Of a stretch of DNA of 64,000 bases, positions 26,025-35,269 are shown piece by piece. Position 1 is the stretch's first letter. Every line of letters begins with the position of its first letter. The notes beneath the pieces were generated by a model, which ran no database searches, was not told where the DNA came from, and saw only the letters and a list, made by a program, of their open reading frames with translations. Source of the stretch: Aliarcobacter vitoriensis (GTDB lineage Bacteria; Campylobacterota; Campylobacteria; Campylobacterales; Arcobacteraceae); contig NZ_PDKB01000002.1 of NCBI RefSeq assembly GCF_003316695.1, forward strand, positions 122,637 through 186,636, read 5' to 3'. The translations under genes and the position numbers were made by a program.

Positions 26025-26857
26025 TATAAAATCACCGTTTTATTTCTGTGAACAAAAACCCTATCATTTAAAAGAAGTTCAAAAGCATTTGATAATACAA
26101 CTTTTTCTACATTTCGACCAGCATTTCTCATATCTTCCCATGAATAACTATGATCAACTCTTACAACATCTTGATATATAATTGGTCCTTCATCTAAATC
26201 ATTTGTTACATAATGAGCTGTTGCTCCTATGATTTTAACCCCTCTTTCATAGGCTTGTTTATACGGATTTGCTCCAATAAATGCTGGTAAAAATGAGTGA
26301 TGAATATTTAAAACTTTTCCACTAAATTTTTCTACAAAATTTGATGTTAGAATTCTCATATATTTTGCTAAAACTATAATATCTGGATTAAATTGAGATA
26401 TTTGTTCTATCATTTTATTTTCGTGTTCATCACGGCTTATATTCTCAGCACTTACACAAATAAAAGGAATATCAAACTTTTCAACCAAACTTTTTAAAGT
26501 ATTGTGATTTGCAATAACTGCTTTTATATTTGCATTTAATTCACCTGATACATAACGAATAAGCAAATCTCCTAAAACATGAGATTCTTTTGTAGCCAAT
26601 AAAACAACATCTTTTTTTGTTTTTTTATTTAGTTTTATCAATGAACCTTCAGGTAAAACCTCTTTTAGCTCTTTTAATAATATATTTTCAGAGATTTTTC
26701 CACTCAAAACACTTCTCATAAAAAAGTTTTTTGTTTCAGGGTCTACATATTCAGCATTTTGCTCAATATTTATACTATTTGCAAAAAGAATTTTTGAAAT
26801 ATTATAAATCAAACCTTTCGCATCTTGTGTAGATATTAAAAGTATATATTGTTCCAT
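26024..26857 (-). CDS. purU: Formyltetrahydrofolate deformylase
   Basis: The 277-aa protein has an N-terminal ACT-like domain (about 1-75) and a formyltransferase-type catalytic domain (about 85-277). The catalytic blocks are VLNIHHSFLPAFIGANPY and GATAHYVTNDLDEGPII, with the Asn-His-Asp set of the family. It hydrolyses 10-formyl-THF to THF and formate, balancing one-carbon units. Its length separates it from PurN (about 200 aa, no ACT domain). It precedes trmL with a 1-nt overlap. Confidence 0.95.
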   Translation of the reverse strand: MEQYILLISTQDAKGLIYNISKILFANSINIEQNAEYVDPETKNFFMRSVLSGKISENILLKELKEVLPEGSLIKLNKKTKKDVVLLATKESHVLGDLLIRYVSGELNANIKAVIANHNTLKSLVEKFDIPFICVSAENISRDEHENKMIEQISQFNPDIIVLAKYMRILTSNFVEKFSGKVLNIHHSFLPAFIGANPYKQAYERGVKIIGATAHYVTNDLDEGPIIYQDVVRVDHSYSWEDMRNAGRNVEKVVLSNAFELLLNDRVFVHRNKTVIL

Positions 26858-26906
26858 TTTTATCCCATTTTGTTTACATAAAGTTTGGATTCTAACATTT
26901 TAAAGA

Positions 26907-27578
26907 TTAATCCTTTATCATTATAATCCCTGCAAATCTTCCTGTGTTTTTATCTTTTCTATATGAAAAATATGGCTTATTTGAACATTTTGTACAAATA
27001 TTGGATATTTCTATATTTGTTACTCCAATTTCAGATAAAAGTTTTTTGTTTATTCCTTGTAAATCGATATTTCTATTATTTACAAACTCATTTCCGAAAG
27101 AATTTTTTACAATCAAAGCTAATTCAGGACTTACTTCATAACAACATTTTTGAATACTTGGTCCTAAAATAACTTTTATATCATCTTTATTACAAGCAAA
27201 CTCTTCTATCATCTTTTTTGCTGAAATTTGAACTATTTTTAGAAAAGTAGAATTTCTTCCAGCATGAATAGCACAAACAACTCCTTTTTTAACATCAAAC
27301 ATTAAAATAGGAATACAATCAGCAACCATTACCATAAGAGGTAGATTTTTACAATTTGTGATGATACCATCACAATCTTCTATCAATTTTGGAGAGTTTT
27401 CATCAACTTTTACAACATTGTTCCCATGCGTTTGATTCATATAAACTAATTTCTCATAGTCATAACCAATTTTTAAAGATAATTTTTGCCTATTATTTAT
27501 AACATTGTTTTTATCATCACCAGTATGAAAAGCTAAATTTCCATCTTTTGATGTTGTAAAATCATAAATTATTTTCAT
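26907..27578 (-). CDS. pgeF: Laccase-domain (PgeF/YfiH) protein
   Basis: The 223-aa protein is a Cu-oxidase_4 (laccase-domain) member. The zinc-site pattern is visible: QTHGNNV, VADCIP and AIHAGR supply the His-Cys-His ligands, and GPSIQKCCYEV follows. Members hydrolyse misincorporated residues in peptidoglycan precursors (PgeF) or adenosine-type nucleosides. The polyphenol-oxidase label used in some databases is less likely for a bacterial protein. The gene lies 49 nt upstream of purU and is divergent from the methyltransferase. Confidence 0.88.
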   Translation of the reverse strand: MKIIYDFTTSKDGNLAFHTGDDKNNVINNRQKLSLKIGYDYEKLVYMNQTHGNNVVKVDENSPKLIEDCDGIITNCKNLPLMVMVADCIPILMFDVKKGVVCAIHAGRNSTFLKIVQISAKKMIEEFACNKDDIKVILGPSIQKCCYEVSPELALIVKNSFGNEFVNNRNIDLQGINKKLLSEIGVTNIEISNICTKCSNKPYFSYRKDKNTGRFAGIIMIKD

Positions 27579-27639
27579 TTTTTCTTCTTTTTATTTGCTT
27601 TCGATATAATTTAGCCAAAATTTGTTTAAGGATAGGATT

Positions 27640-28254
27640 TTGAGTAGATTTGACGAAAGAGCAAAAGATTGGGATAAAAAACAACTAAGCCATGATAAAA
27701 GTGAAGCTTGTTTGAATCATTTAAAAGACAATTTAGATTTTACAAAAATAAAAAAAATACTCGATTATGGTTGTGGAACTGGACTTATAGCTTTTGAATT
27801 AGTAAATAATTCAAATGAAGTTTTAGGGCTTGATAGTTCAACTGGAATGTTAGAAGAGTTTAATAAAAAAGCAAAAGAGAAAAATCTATCAAATATCAAA
27901 GCACTAAAACACGATATTTTAAATGATGATTTAGAAGAGAATAGTTTTGATTTGATAGTCATTTCTATGTCACTTCACCATATAGAAAATTTTGAAATAT
28001 TTTTTGAGAAAAGTTTTAAAGCACTAAAAAATGGTGGATATCTTTGCATAAATGACTTAGAAAAAGAAGATGGAACTTTTCATAAAAAACATAATAATGC
28101 TGGAGTTTATCACTTTGGATTTACACAAGAAGAGTTAGAACAAGAATCTTTGAAAGTAGGATTTAAAGAATTCTTATATGAGAGAGTTTTTATTTATAAA
28201 AGAGATTATGGAGATTTTCCACTATTTAATTTTTATGCAAAGAAAGGTGAATAA
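27640..28254 (+). CDS. Class I SAM-dependent methyltransferase
   Basis: The 204-aa protein has the SAM-binding motif I ILDYGCGTGLIAFELV, motif II LGLDSSTGML and an ISMSLHHIENF segment typical of UbiE/small-molecule methyltransferases (Methyltransf_11/25). The substrate is unknown. I place the start at TTG 27640, with AAGGA seven bases upstream and AGGA nearer, rather than the TTG at 27622 that lies upstream of the ribosome-binding site. Its stop overlaps the aroE ATG (1 nt), indicating co-transcription. Confidence 0.85.
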   Translation: MSRFDERAKDWDKKQLSHDKSEACLNHLKDNLDFTKIKKILDYGCGTGLIAFELVNNSNEVLGLDSSTGMLEEFNKKAKEKNLSNIKALKHDILNDDLEENSFDLIVISMSLHHIENFEIFFEKSFKALKNGGYLCINDLEKEDGTFHKKHNNAGVYHFGFTQEELEQESLKVGFKEFLYERVFIYKRDYGDFPLFNFYAKKGE

Positions 28255-29042
28255 TGAAAAAGTTTTGTATCTTTGGTAACCCAGTTGCTCACTCAAAATC
28301 ACCTCAAATGCAAAATGCAGGTTTTAAATATCTAAACTTTGATGCTCTTTATGAAAAACATCACTTAGAAAATGGTGATTTAATAAAAGAAGAGTTTCTA
28401 AAAAATGCTTATAGTGGAGCAAATATTACTGTTCCTCACAAAGAAAAAGCTTTTAAAAATGCTGATATTGTAAAAGGAATAGCACAAAAAATAGAAGCTG
28501 TAAATACTTATATTTTAGAAAATGATAAAGTAATTGCTTATAATACTGATGCACCTGGATTTTTAAAAGCTATTGAAAGTTTTGAACAAATATATAAGGT
28601 GCTAATATTAGGTGCTGGAGGAACAGCAAAAGCAATAGCTTTAGCTTTACAAGAAAAAAACATCGATGTAACAGTTTTAAATAGAAGCCAAGAGAAACTA
28701 GAGTTTTTTAAAAATCACAATATAAAAGCTTTTAATTTTGAAAATTTTCAAATAAATAAATTTGATTTAATTGTAAACTCTACAAGTGCTGGACTAAAAG
28801 ATGATTTGTTACCAGCACCAAAAGAAATCTTAGATGAAGTATTAGATAAGAGTTCTTTTGCATTTGATTGTATTTATGGAAAAATCACTCCATTTTTGGC
28901 TCTTGCGAAAAGTTTGGATAATAAAATCAAAGGCGGAGAGGACATGCTTTTGTATCAAGGTGTTTTAGCATTTGAATTATTTAGTAAAACAAAAGCTGAT
29001 GATAACTTGATTGAAAGCATGAGAAAAGGATTAAAAGGATAA
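28254..29042 (+). CDS. aroE: Shikimate dehydrogenase
   Basis: The 262-aa enzyme reduces 3-dehydroshikimate with NADPH. The substrate-binding start FGNPVAHSKSPQMQN, the catalytic lysine in NITVPHKEKAF and the nucleotide motif LGAGGTAKAIAL with NRSQEK are all present, as is GGEDMLLYQG near the end. The length is slightly short of the usual ~270 but complete. It sits between the methyltransferase and the DUF234 gene, probably one operon. Confidence 0.96.
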   Translation: MKKFCIFGNPVAHSKSPQMQNAGFKYLNFDALYEKHHLENGDLIKEEFLKNAYSGANITVPHKEKAFKNADIVKGIAQKIEAVNTYILENDKVIAYNTDAPGFLKAIESFEQIYKVLILGAGGTAKAIALALQEKNIDVTVLNRSQEKLEFFKNHNIKAFNFENFQINKFDLIVNSTSAGLKDDLLPAPKEILDEVLDKSSFAFDCIYGKITPFLALAKSLDNKIKGGEDMLLYQGVLAFELFSKTKADDNLIESMRKGLKG

Positions 29043-29047
29043 AACGA

Positions 29048-29926
29048 ATGATTATATTAGATAAAAGTATAAAAGAGCAGTTCAAAATTTTTTGTAAAGC
29101 AAATAATATAGAAAATATGCAAATAGCAATAAAATATTTTACTGTATTTGGTGGACTTGATATAAAAATTGACACAACAAAACCTATTATAGAACTAATA
29201 GAAAAAAATATTTTAAATAATTACAACTACTACAAAAGTGAAATAAACTATCTAACAGGTGGATACCATGTAGATAGTGCAATTCTTTCAGGAATAGCAC
29301 TAGGAGATAGAAAAACAACAAATGCTTTTAAAAGAGCTTATGTGAGTTTTGAAGAGGGTATGAAATGTGTAGATTCTCTTTGTGAAAAAGATATTATAGA
29401 AATAGACTCTTCTCAAAACTTTCTTTTAGGAAAAAGAAGTGACTCAAAAGTTGCAAAAAAACTAATCTTTACAAATCCTTTTATTCGATTTTGGTTTGCT
29501 TTTATATCTCCTATTTATAAAGGAATCAAAGATGGAAACTATGAAGAATTTAAGAAAAAATTTGAAAGTAGAGAATCTGATTTTAATGATTTTATATTTG
29601 AAGAGTTATCTTTAGCCTCTTTAAAAGATAGTTTTATTGAAGACTCTATAAAACAATATGGTCAATATTGGGACGAAAAAATACAAATTCCAATAGTTGC
29701 AAAAACAGTTTCTGGAAAAATCATAGTTGGAACTTGTAAATATACAGAAGCAAAGATTAAAAAAAGTGAACTAAATAAACTTTTAGATGATTGTAAAAAT
29801 ACAAATATAGATTTTGATATTGTAGTTCTTTTTGCAAAAAATGGCTTTACAAATGAACTAAAAACTTTAAAGAATGATAATTTAAGACTCTTTAGTGTAA
29901 AAAGTCTTAAAATTTTGCTAGATTAA
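29048..29926 (+). CDS. DUF234-domain protein (unknown function)
   Basis: The 292-aa protein resembles the C-terminal half of archaeal-type AAA proteins, where a DUF234 domain follows the ATPase. There is no Walker motif here. The middle carries KLIFTNPFIRFWFAFISPIY, the DUF234 hallmark. The last ~100 residues include IPIVAKTVSGKIIVGTCKY with an E...GxCKY pattern like PD-(D/E)xK nuclease-fold domains. I cannot assign a function. It follows aroE by five bases. An unrelated winged-helix region may lie around residues 60-130. Confidence 0.75.
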   Translation: MIILDKSIKEQFKIFCKANNIENMQIAIKYFTVFGGLDIKIDTTKPIIELIEKNILNNYNYYKSEINYLTGGYHVDSAILSGIALGDRKTTNAFKRAYVSFEEGMKCVDSLCEKDIIEIDSSQNFLLGKRSDSKVAKKLIFTNPFIRFWFAFISPIYKGIKDGNYEEFKKKFESRESDFNDFIFEELSLASLKDSFIEDSIKQYGQYWDEKIQIPIVAKTVSGKIIVGTCKYTEAKIKKSELNKLLDDCKNTNIDFDIVVLFAKNGFTNELKTLKNDNLRLFSVKSLKILLD

Positions 29927-29998
29927 ATTTTGGCTATTTAATTAATCACAAATAACAAAGCTAAACTATCTATAATTGAAGCTGTGAAAAGGAGTAAT

Positions 29999-30024
29999 AA
30001 AAGTAGGAAACTTTCCTAGCTTTT
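29999..30024. terminator. Bidirectional hairpin between DUF234 and LuxR-type genes
   Basis: A 12-bp imperfect inverted repeat (AAAAG-TAGGAAA against TTTCCTA-G-CTTTT, one-base bulge) with a single-base centre overlaps the stop codon of the minus-strand regulator gene. Confidence 0.55.
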
Positions 30025-30618
30025 ATTTGTAAAAAGATTTATAAATGATACTCTATCATTTACTTCTAACTTAAAATATATATTTTTAATATGAGTTTTT
30101 ACTGTATTTATAGAACTTCTCAATTCATCAGCAATTTCAGAGTTTGAATATCCATTTTTTAACAAAATAGCAATTTGATACTCTGTTTTTGTCAAATCTT
30201 TAAGTATTGTATCATCGTTATTTACTGCTGTTTTAGAAAACTCTTTTAAAAGTTGCATAGTAACTTCAGGAACTATCCAAATCAAATCATTAAATATAGA
30301 CTCAACAGCTGAATTTAGATAAATATTACTCATAAAACTATTTCCATATCCATTTATACCAAGAGATAACCATTTTTGAGCATTTTCTAATTTTGGAGAA
30401 CTATCTAAAACTAAAACTTTATTATTATTTTTCAATAAATTATCTATAACTATATCTTCACTTTTTAATTTAACACAAGTGCTAAAAACAACCAAGACAT
30501 CTTTAATTTTCAATAGTTCATCAAAACTACTAATAACCATGCAATCATAATCACTAAGATTCGTTTTCCATCTATTTAAAATATGTTCAGAACTTGTAAA
30601 TAGTGCCAATTTTTTCAT
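30016..30618 (-). CDS. LuxR-type regulator with degenerate receiver domain
   Basis: The 200-aa protein has an N-terminal receiver-like domain (1-120) and a C-terminal LuxR helix-turn-helix (about 140-198) with LTKTEYQIAILLKNGYSNSEIADEL and NTVKTHIKNIY. At the expected phospho-acceptor position after strand three (VLVVF) there is Ser46 instead of Asp, so conventional phosphorylation is unlikely. The layout recalls VpsT/CsgD-type regulators of surface matrix genes. It follows the type I secretion genes and the Sel1 gene on the same strand, so it may control adhesin export or biofilm formation. It has a strong ribosome-binding site (GGGGAGGAG). Confidence 0.82.
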   Translation of the reverse strand: MKKLALFTSSEHILNRWKTNLSDYDCMVISSFDELLKIKDVLVVFSTCVKLKSEDIVIDNLLKNNNKVLVLDSSPKLENAQKWLSLGINGYGNSFMSNIYLNSAVESIFNDLIWIVPEVTMQLLKEFSKTAVNNDDTILKDLTKTEYQIAILLKNGYSNSEIADELRSSINTVKTHIKNIYFKLEVNDRVSFINLFTNKS

Positions 30619-30654
30619 AAATCACTACTCCTCCCCTAATTTTAATTTTTGATT

Positions 30655-30704
30655 ATAAAATAATTTATATAAATACTTTATAAAATAATCATAAATTATT
30701 TTAT
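30655..30704 (-). terminator. A/T-only hairpin between Sel1 and LuxR-type genes
   Basis: A perfect 14-bp inverted repeat (ATAAAATAATTTAT / ATAAATTATTTTAT) with a 22-nt loop starts within the Sel1 stop region. It could attenuate read-through from the secretion operon into the regulator gene, but with no G/C pairs it is weak. Confidence 0.35.
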
Positions 30705-31663
30705 TTTTTACAAACAGTTGGTGACTCTTTACAAAGAATATCTAAATTCTTTTTAGCTACCTCATTTCCTTGATTTGAAGATTTCGTCCAATATTCAAAT
30801 CCTTTTTCATTATTTTGAGTTACACCTTCACCTTTTAAGTACATTAGACCTACGTTAAATTGTGCATTTGAATTATTTCCATCATCTGCAGCCATTTTAT
30901 ATAATCTAAAAGCCTCTACTAAGTCTTTTTGAACTCCTAAACCATTATGATACATACTTGCAAGGTTTAATTGTCCTAAAGTGTTTTTACTATTTGCAGA
31001 TTTCTCAAACCATTTTAAAGCTTCATTATAATTTTGTGGAACTGATATACCATTTTTATACATAAGTCCTAAATTAGCTTGAGCAAAAGCATTATCCTTT
31101 TTAGATGAAACCTCATACCATTTAAAGGCTTCATTATCATCTCTTATAACACCTTCACCTAATCTATACATTTTTCCAACTTTATAAGCCGCATTTGCAT
31201 GTTCTTGATTTGCAGCTTTTAGAAAATAGTTAAAAGCCTCTTTTAGATCTTTTTTCGTACCCTCACCTTTTTCTAACATAGTTCCAGCCATATACTGTGC
31301 TTGTGAATAACCTTGTTTTGATGATAAATTATAATATTTGAAAGCTTCTTTTTGATCCTCTTTTACACCTAAACCTTTATTATAAATAACTCCTAGATTA
31401 TACAAAGACATAGTGTCATTTTGTTTAGCTGCTATTTCAAACCACTTTTTTGCTTCAGAATAATTTTGATTAACTCCATCTCCACCTAAATAAAGAAGTC
31501 CTAAATTGAACATTGCTTCTACATCACCTTTTGTAGCTAAATCATGGAAAATTGTTACAGCCTGTCCATAATTTTGATTATCTATTGCCAAATGTCCATC
31601 TTTAATAGTAGCACCAAAAAGTAATGAACCGGCTACAAATGTAGATAAAAATATTTTCTTCAT
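30701..31663 (-). CDS. Secreted Sel1-repeat protein, about eight repeats
   Basis: The 320-aa protein has a signal peptide (about 1-18) and a continuous array of roughly eight 36-residue Sel1 repeats. Each has the form A-x-x-x-L-G-x-M/L-Y-x-x-G-x-G-V followed by AFKWYxxAA. It should form a right-handed superhelix that binds other proteins in the periplasm or at the surface. Only the C-terminal repeat bears Cys residues (ILCKESPTVCKK). It lies 21 nt downstream of the HlyD gene, so it could assist assembly of the secretion system. It has an AGGAGA ribosome-binding site. Confidence 0.87.
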   Translation of the reverse strand: MKKIFLSTFVAGSLLFGATIKDGHLAIDNQNYGQAVTIFHDLATKGDVEAMFNLGLLYLGGDGVNQNYSEAKKWFEIAAKQNDTMSLYNLGVIYNKGLGVKEDQKEAFKYYNLSSKQGYSQAQYMAGTMLEKGEGTKKDLKEAFNYFLKAANQEHANAAYKVGKMYRLGEGVIRDDNEAFKWYEVSSKKDNAFAQANLGLMYKNGISVPQNYNEALKWFEKSANSKNTLGQLNLASMYHNGLGVQKDLVEAFRLYKMAADDGNNSNAQFNVGLMYLKGEGVTQNNEKGFEYWTKSSNQGNEVAKKNLDILCKESPTVCKK

Positions 31664-31683
31664 AAAATTCTCTCCTTATTTAA

Positions 31684-33102
31684 TTATCTTTCAGTCATCG
31701 TATATGTTTTTGTTTTTAATATTGGTTTTAAAATATAATCAAGTACAGTCTTTTTACCTGTTAAAATATCAACATCTGCTATCATACCAGGTATAATATG
31801 CTTTTGTTTATCGCCTTCACCAATATAATTTTTCTCTGTTTCTATTCTCACAATATAAAATGTTTTTTCATCTTTTTCTACTACCGTATCTGGACTTATA
31901 TTTATAACATGCCCATCTAGTCCACCAAAAATAGAGAAATCAAAAGCTGAAAATTTCACAATAGCTTTTTGCCCTTGATAGATAAATGCTATATCTTTTG
32001 GCAATATTTTTACTTCAACTATTAGTTTATGGTCTGTTGGAACTATTTCTAACAAATCTTGAGCTGGTTTTATACTTCCACCAATAGTATTTATATGTAG
32101 TTTTTGAACTATTCCATTTGATGGTGATTTAACAACTGTTCTTGCAACTTGATCACTTGAAGCTAGTTTATTTGCTTCAACATCTTTTAGTTGATTTACA
32201 GCTTCATTTAATTTTTCTCTAACTTGTGCATCATTTACTTCATTTGTTTCATCAATTTTTCTATTTAATTCTGCAATTTCAGAAGTAATTTTATCAACAG
32301 ATAATGTAACACTTTGAAGTTTATTTTTAGCATCACTTTCTTCTCTTTGAAGCTTTAAGAAATCAACTTGAGATCTGATTCCTCTTTCAACCATTGGTTT
32401 AGTCATAGATACTTCTTTTGATATAGCATTTACAGAAAACTTCATATGAGAAATTGTTTGTTGAGCATCTTTTAAATCATTTTCTTTTTGTTTTATCTGC
32501 TCTTTTAAAATAGATATCTTTGATTCTAATTGTTTTTGATTTGTTATATATAACTCATTTTCATTGTCTAAAAACTCATTTAATTCTTGATTATCAACTT
32601 TTTTATATTCAAAAGGAATTCGAGACAATTCTGCGTTTAATCTTTGTATTTGAGCCTGTAAATAGTAAGATTTAAGTTCATTTGACATAGCAGTTGAAGT
32701 ACCTTTTTCATTTGAAATTCTAATAAGAATTTCATCTCTTTCAACAGTATCTCCTTCTTTTACCAAAATTTCTTGAACTATTCCACCTTCTAAGTTTTGA
32801 ACAATTTGATTTTGCCCACTTGGAACTACTTTTCCTGTTCCTCTTGCAATCTCATCAATTTCAGCAAATGCAGCCCAAACTATAAATAAAAACATTGTTA
32901 CACAAAATGAAATTAAAACCCAATGAAGCTTTTTTGAAGAGCTAAAAACAACAGCAGCACTTAAAGACTTCATATATTCATAATCATTTTGATTTAATGG
33001 AGTTTTTGGAAGAGCTATATTATCTTTATCCATAAAAGTTTTATAAATATCTTTATATTTTTTAACTTGTGGACTGTTAAGAAAATCTTTTATTTTACTC
33101 AT
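31684..33102 (-). CDS. Type I secretion membrane-fusion protein (HlyD/LapC-like)
   Basis: The 472-aa periplasmic adaptor has one N-terminal membrane helix (about 60-80). A biotinyl-lipoyl-like half-motif ARGTGKVVPSGQNQIVQNLEGGIV follows, then a long coiled-coil hairpin (about 130-300) and the returning lipoyl/beta-barrel part with VKSPSNGIVQKLHINTIGG. It links the inner-membrane ABC exporter to the outer-membrane channel. It overlaps the ABC gene by 4 nt. Size and order match LapC-type systems that export giant adhesins. Confidence 0.93.
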   Translation of the reverse strand: MSKIKDFLNSPQVKKYKDIYKTFMDKDNIALPKTPLNQNDYEYMKSLSAAVVFSSSKKLHWVLISFCVTMFLFIVWAAFAEIDEIARGTGKVVPSGQNQIVQNLEGGIVQEILVKEGDTVERDEILIRISNEKGTSTAMSNELKSYYLQAQIQRLNAELSRIPFEYKKVDNQELNEFLDNENELYITNQKQLESKISILKEQIKQKENDLKDAQQTISHMKFSVNAISKEVSMTKPMVERGIRSQVDFLKLQREESDAKNKLQSVTLSVDKITSEIAELNRKIDETNEVNDAQVREKLNEAVNQLKDVEANKLASSDQVARTVVKSPSNGIVQKLHINTIGGSIKPAQDLLEIVPTDHKLIVEVKILPKDIAFIYQGQKAIVKFSAFDFSIFGGLDGHVINISPDTVVEKDEKTFYIVRIETEKNYIGEGDKQKHIIPGMIADVDILTGKKTVLDYILKPILKTKTYTMTER

Positions 33103-35255
33103 TTTTCACCACCTAATTTTTTTATAACTTCTTCTTTCAAACCATCTAAAACTTTTTCACCAAAATTCATAACAATAATTCTATCAACTAAATCAATCAT
33201 ATTCATCTTTTGAGTAACTAAAAGCAATGTTTTACCATCTATTTTTTCACCCAAATTATTAAGAACAATAGATTCACTTGTTTGATCCATAGCATTTGTT
33301 GGTTCATCAAACATCCAAATATCAGAATTATTTACTAAAGCTCTTGCTATTCCAACACTTTGTCTTTGACCTCCACTTAATCCTTGACCCCTTTCACCTA
33401 TTGGCATATCATATCCTGCTGGATGTAATCTTACAAACTCATCCGTTCCACTTGTTTGAGAACACTCTAACATCCATCTATCATCAATAAACTTATGAAT
33501 ACCTAATATATTTTGTTTAATAGTACCTCTAAATAAATGAATATCTTGAGGTACATAACTAATACCTTTTCTTAAATCGGCAGGATCTATTTGAGAGATA
33601 TCTATACCATCAATTAGAATAGATCCTTCATCTGGTTCATAAAGTTTTAAAATCAATTTTGCAATTGTTGATTTACCACTTCCTATTCTTCCAATAAATG
33701 CAACTTTTTCACCCTCTTTTATTTTAAAACTTACGTCTTTTAAAGCATAAGCATCACTTTGTGGATATTTAAAACTAACATTTCTAAACTCAATATTTCC
33801 ACTAATAGAAGGCATTTTTACAAACTCTTTTGCAAATGGACGTTCTTGTGGTTTATTTACAATATCATCTAACATTTTAAAAGATTGTTTTGTATCTTCA
33901 TAATTTGTAATTAAAGAAACAATTTGTCCCATAGGAGCAATAGCTCTACCTGAAAGTATCATAGTTGCTATCAATCCTCCCATAGTAAGTTGAAAATCTT
34001 GGATTAAATAAACTCCAAAAACAACTATTAAAACAGTGTTTAGTCCAACTAAAAGTCCAGTTACAGTTGGAATTGAAGCAGATATAAGTTTAGATTTCAA
34101 ACCTTTATTTGCTATTTCTCCTGTTGATTCCTCCCAAGAATATTGAACATTTCCAGCCATACCTTGTGCTTTTATTGTTTCAATATTTTGTAAAGACTCA
34201 ATCAAAATTCCATTTTTCTTAGCACTTGCTTCATAAGTTTCTTCAATACTTTTTTTAAGTGGGTCTTTAATAATTTTTGCATAAATTATAATTAAGATTA
34301 TTATAAAAATAGGCACAATTACTAAAAATCCTCCAAGATAAGCAATTACCATCAAAAATAGTATTGCAAATGGAAAATCTATTAATACACTCAAAGTCGC
34401 ACTTGTTAAAAATCCTCTAACACTATCAAAACTTTTAAGATTATTTGCAAAAGAACCAACAGATTTTGGATGTTCACTCATTTGCATATCTAAAACTCTT
34501 TCAAAAATTATAGAAGACATAATAATATCGCTTTTTTTTCCTGCCATTTCTAAAAAATATGTTCTAACAAATTTTAAAGTAGCATCAAGGAAAAATACAA
34601 CGACTATACCTATTGTAAATACCAATAATGTCTCTTGAGCATTATTTGGTATAACTCTATCATATACATTCATTGTAAAAAGTGGTGTTGCTAAAACAAA
34701 TAAATTTATCAATATAGAAGCTATGATACAATCAATATAAATTTTTTTAGAAAAGCCTAAAGTACTCCAAAACCAATGTTTTTGATTATCAATTGATAAT
34801 GTTTTTTTACCATTATCATGTTCATATTCATAAACCTTTTTAAGCATAAAAGAATAACCTAAATACTCATCTTCTAGTTTTTCAACATCTACCCACTCTT
34901 CTAGTGGATCATCAATACCAGAAAATATAATCTTAGCTTTTGTTCTATCTTCATTGAATGAGTCTAAAATACAACTATTTTCATTTGATAAAAGTAATAT
35001 AACAGGAAGTTGAAGATTCAAAATATCTTTTATTGGTTTTTCAATAATTGTTGTTTTAAGCCCTGCTCTAGCAGCAGCCCTACTAAACATTGACTTTGAA
35101 CTATTTTTAGAAAAAAGAAGCTGGTCTGCTTCATTGTCTCCTAAAGGAAGACCTTGAAGCAAAGACTCAGCTGAAAATGGCTTGTGGAAAAGTCTTGTAT
35201 AAAGAACTAATGAATCAAGTAATGTATCATTCTTTCTTAAACTTTTATTTATCAT
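33099..35255 (-). CDS. Type I secretion ABC transporter (LapB-like) with inactive C39-like domain
   Basis: The 718-aa exporter has an N-terminal C39-peptidase-like domain (about 1-140) that lacks the catalytic Cys, as in LapB/HlyB. Six membrane helices span about 165-460. The nucleotide-binding domain has Walker A FIGRIGSGKSTIAK, signature LSGGQRQSVGIARAL and Walker B IWMFDEPTNAMD. The non-cleaving C39-like domain suggests a substrate with a C-terminal RTX-type signal. The gene begins 14 nt after the TolC-OmpA stop and overlaps the HlyD gene, forming a complete exporter operon. Confidence 0.94.
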   Translation of the reverse strand: MINKSLRKNDTLLDSLVLYTRLFHKPFSAESLLQGLPLGDNEADQLLFSKNSSKSMFSRAAARAGLKTTIIEKPIKDILNLQLPVILLLSNENSCILDSFNEDRTKAKIIFSGIDDPLEEWVDVEKLEDEYLGYSFMLKKVYEYEHDNGKKTLSIDNQKHWFWSTLGFSKKIYIDCIIASILINLFVLATPLFTMNVYDRVIPNNAQETLLVFTIGIVVVFFLDATLKFVRTYFLEMAGKKSDIIMSSIIFERVLDMQMSEHPKSVGSFANNLKSFDSVRGFLTSATLSVLIDFPFAILFLMVIAYLGGFLVIVPIFIIILIIIYAKIIKDPLKKSIEETYEASAKKNGILIESLQNIETIKAQGMAGNVQYSWEESTGEIANKGLKSKLISASIPTVTGLLVGLNTVLIVVFGVYLIQDFQLTMGGLIATMILSGRAIAPMGQIVSLITNYEDTKQSFKMLDDIVNKPQERPFAKEFVKMPSISGNIEFRNVSFKYPQSDAYALKDVSFKIKEGEKVAFIGRIGSGKSTIAKLILKLYEPDEGSILIDGIDISQIDPADLRKGISYVPQDIHLFRGTIKQNILGIHKFIDDRWMLECSQTSGTDEFVRLHPAGYDMPIGERGQGLSGGQRQSVGIARALVNNSDIWMFDEPTNAMDQTSESIVLNNLGEKIDGKTLLLVTQKMNMIDLVDRIIVMNFGEKVLDGLKEEVIKKLGGEK

Positions 35256-35269
35256 TATGTGTCCTTATA

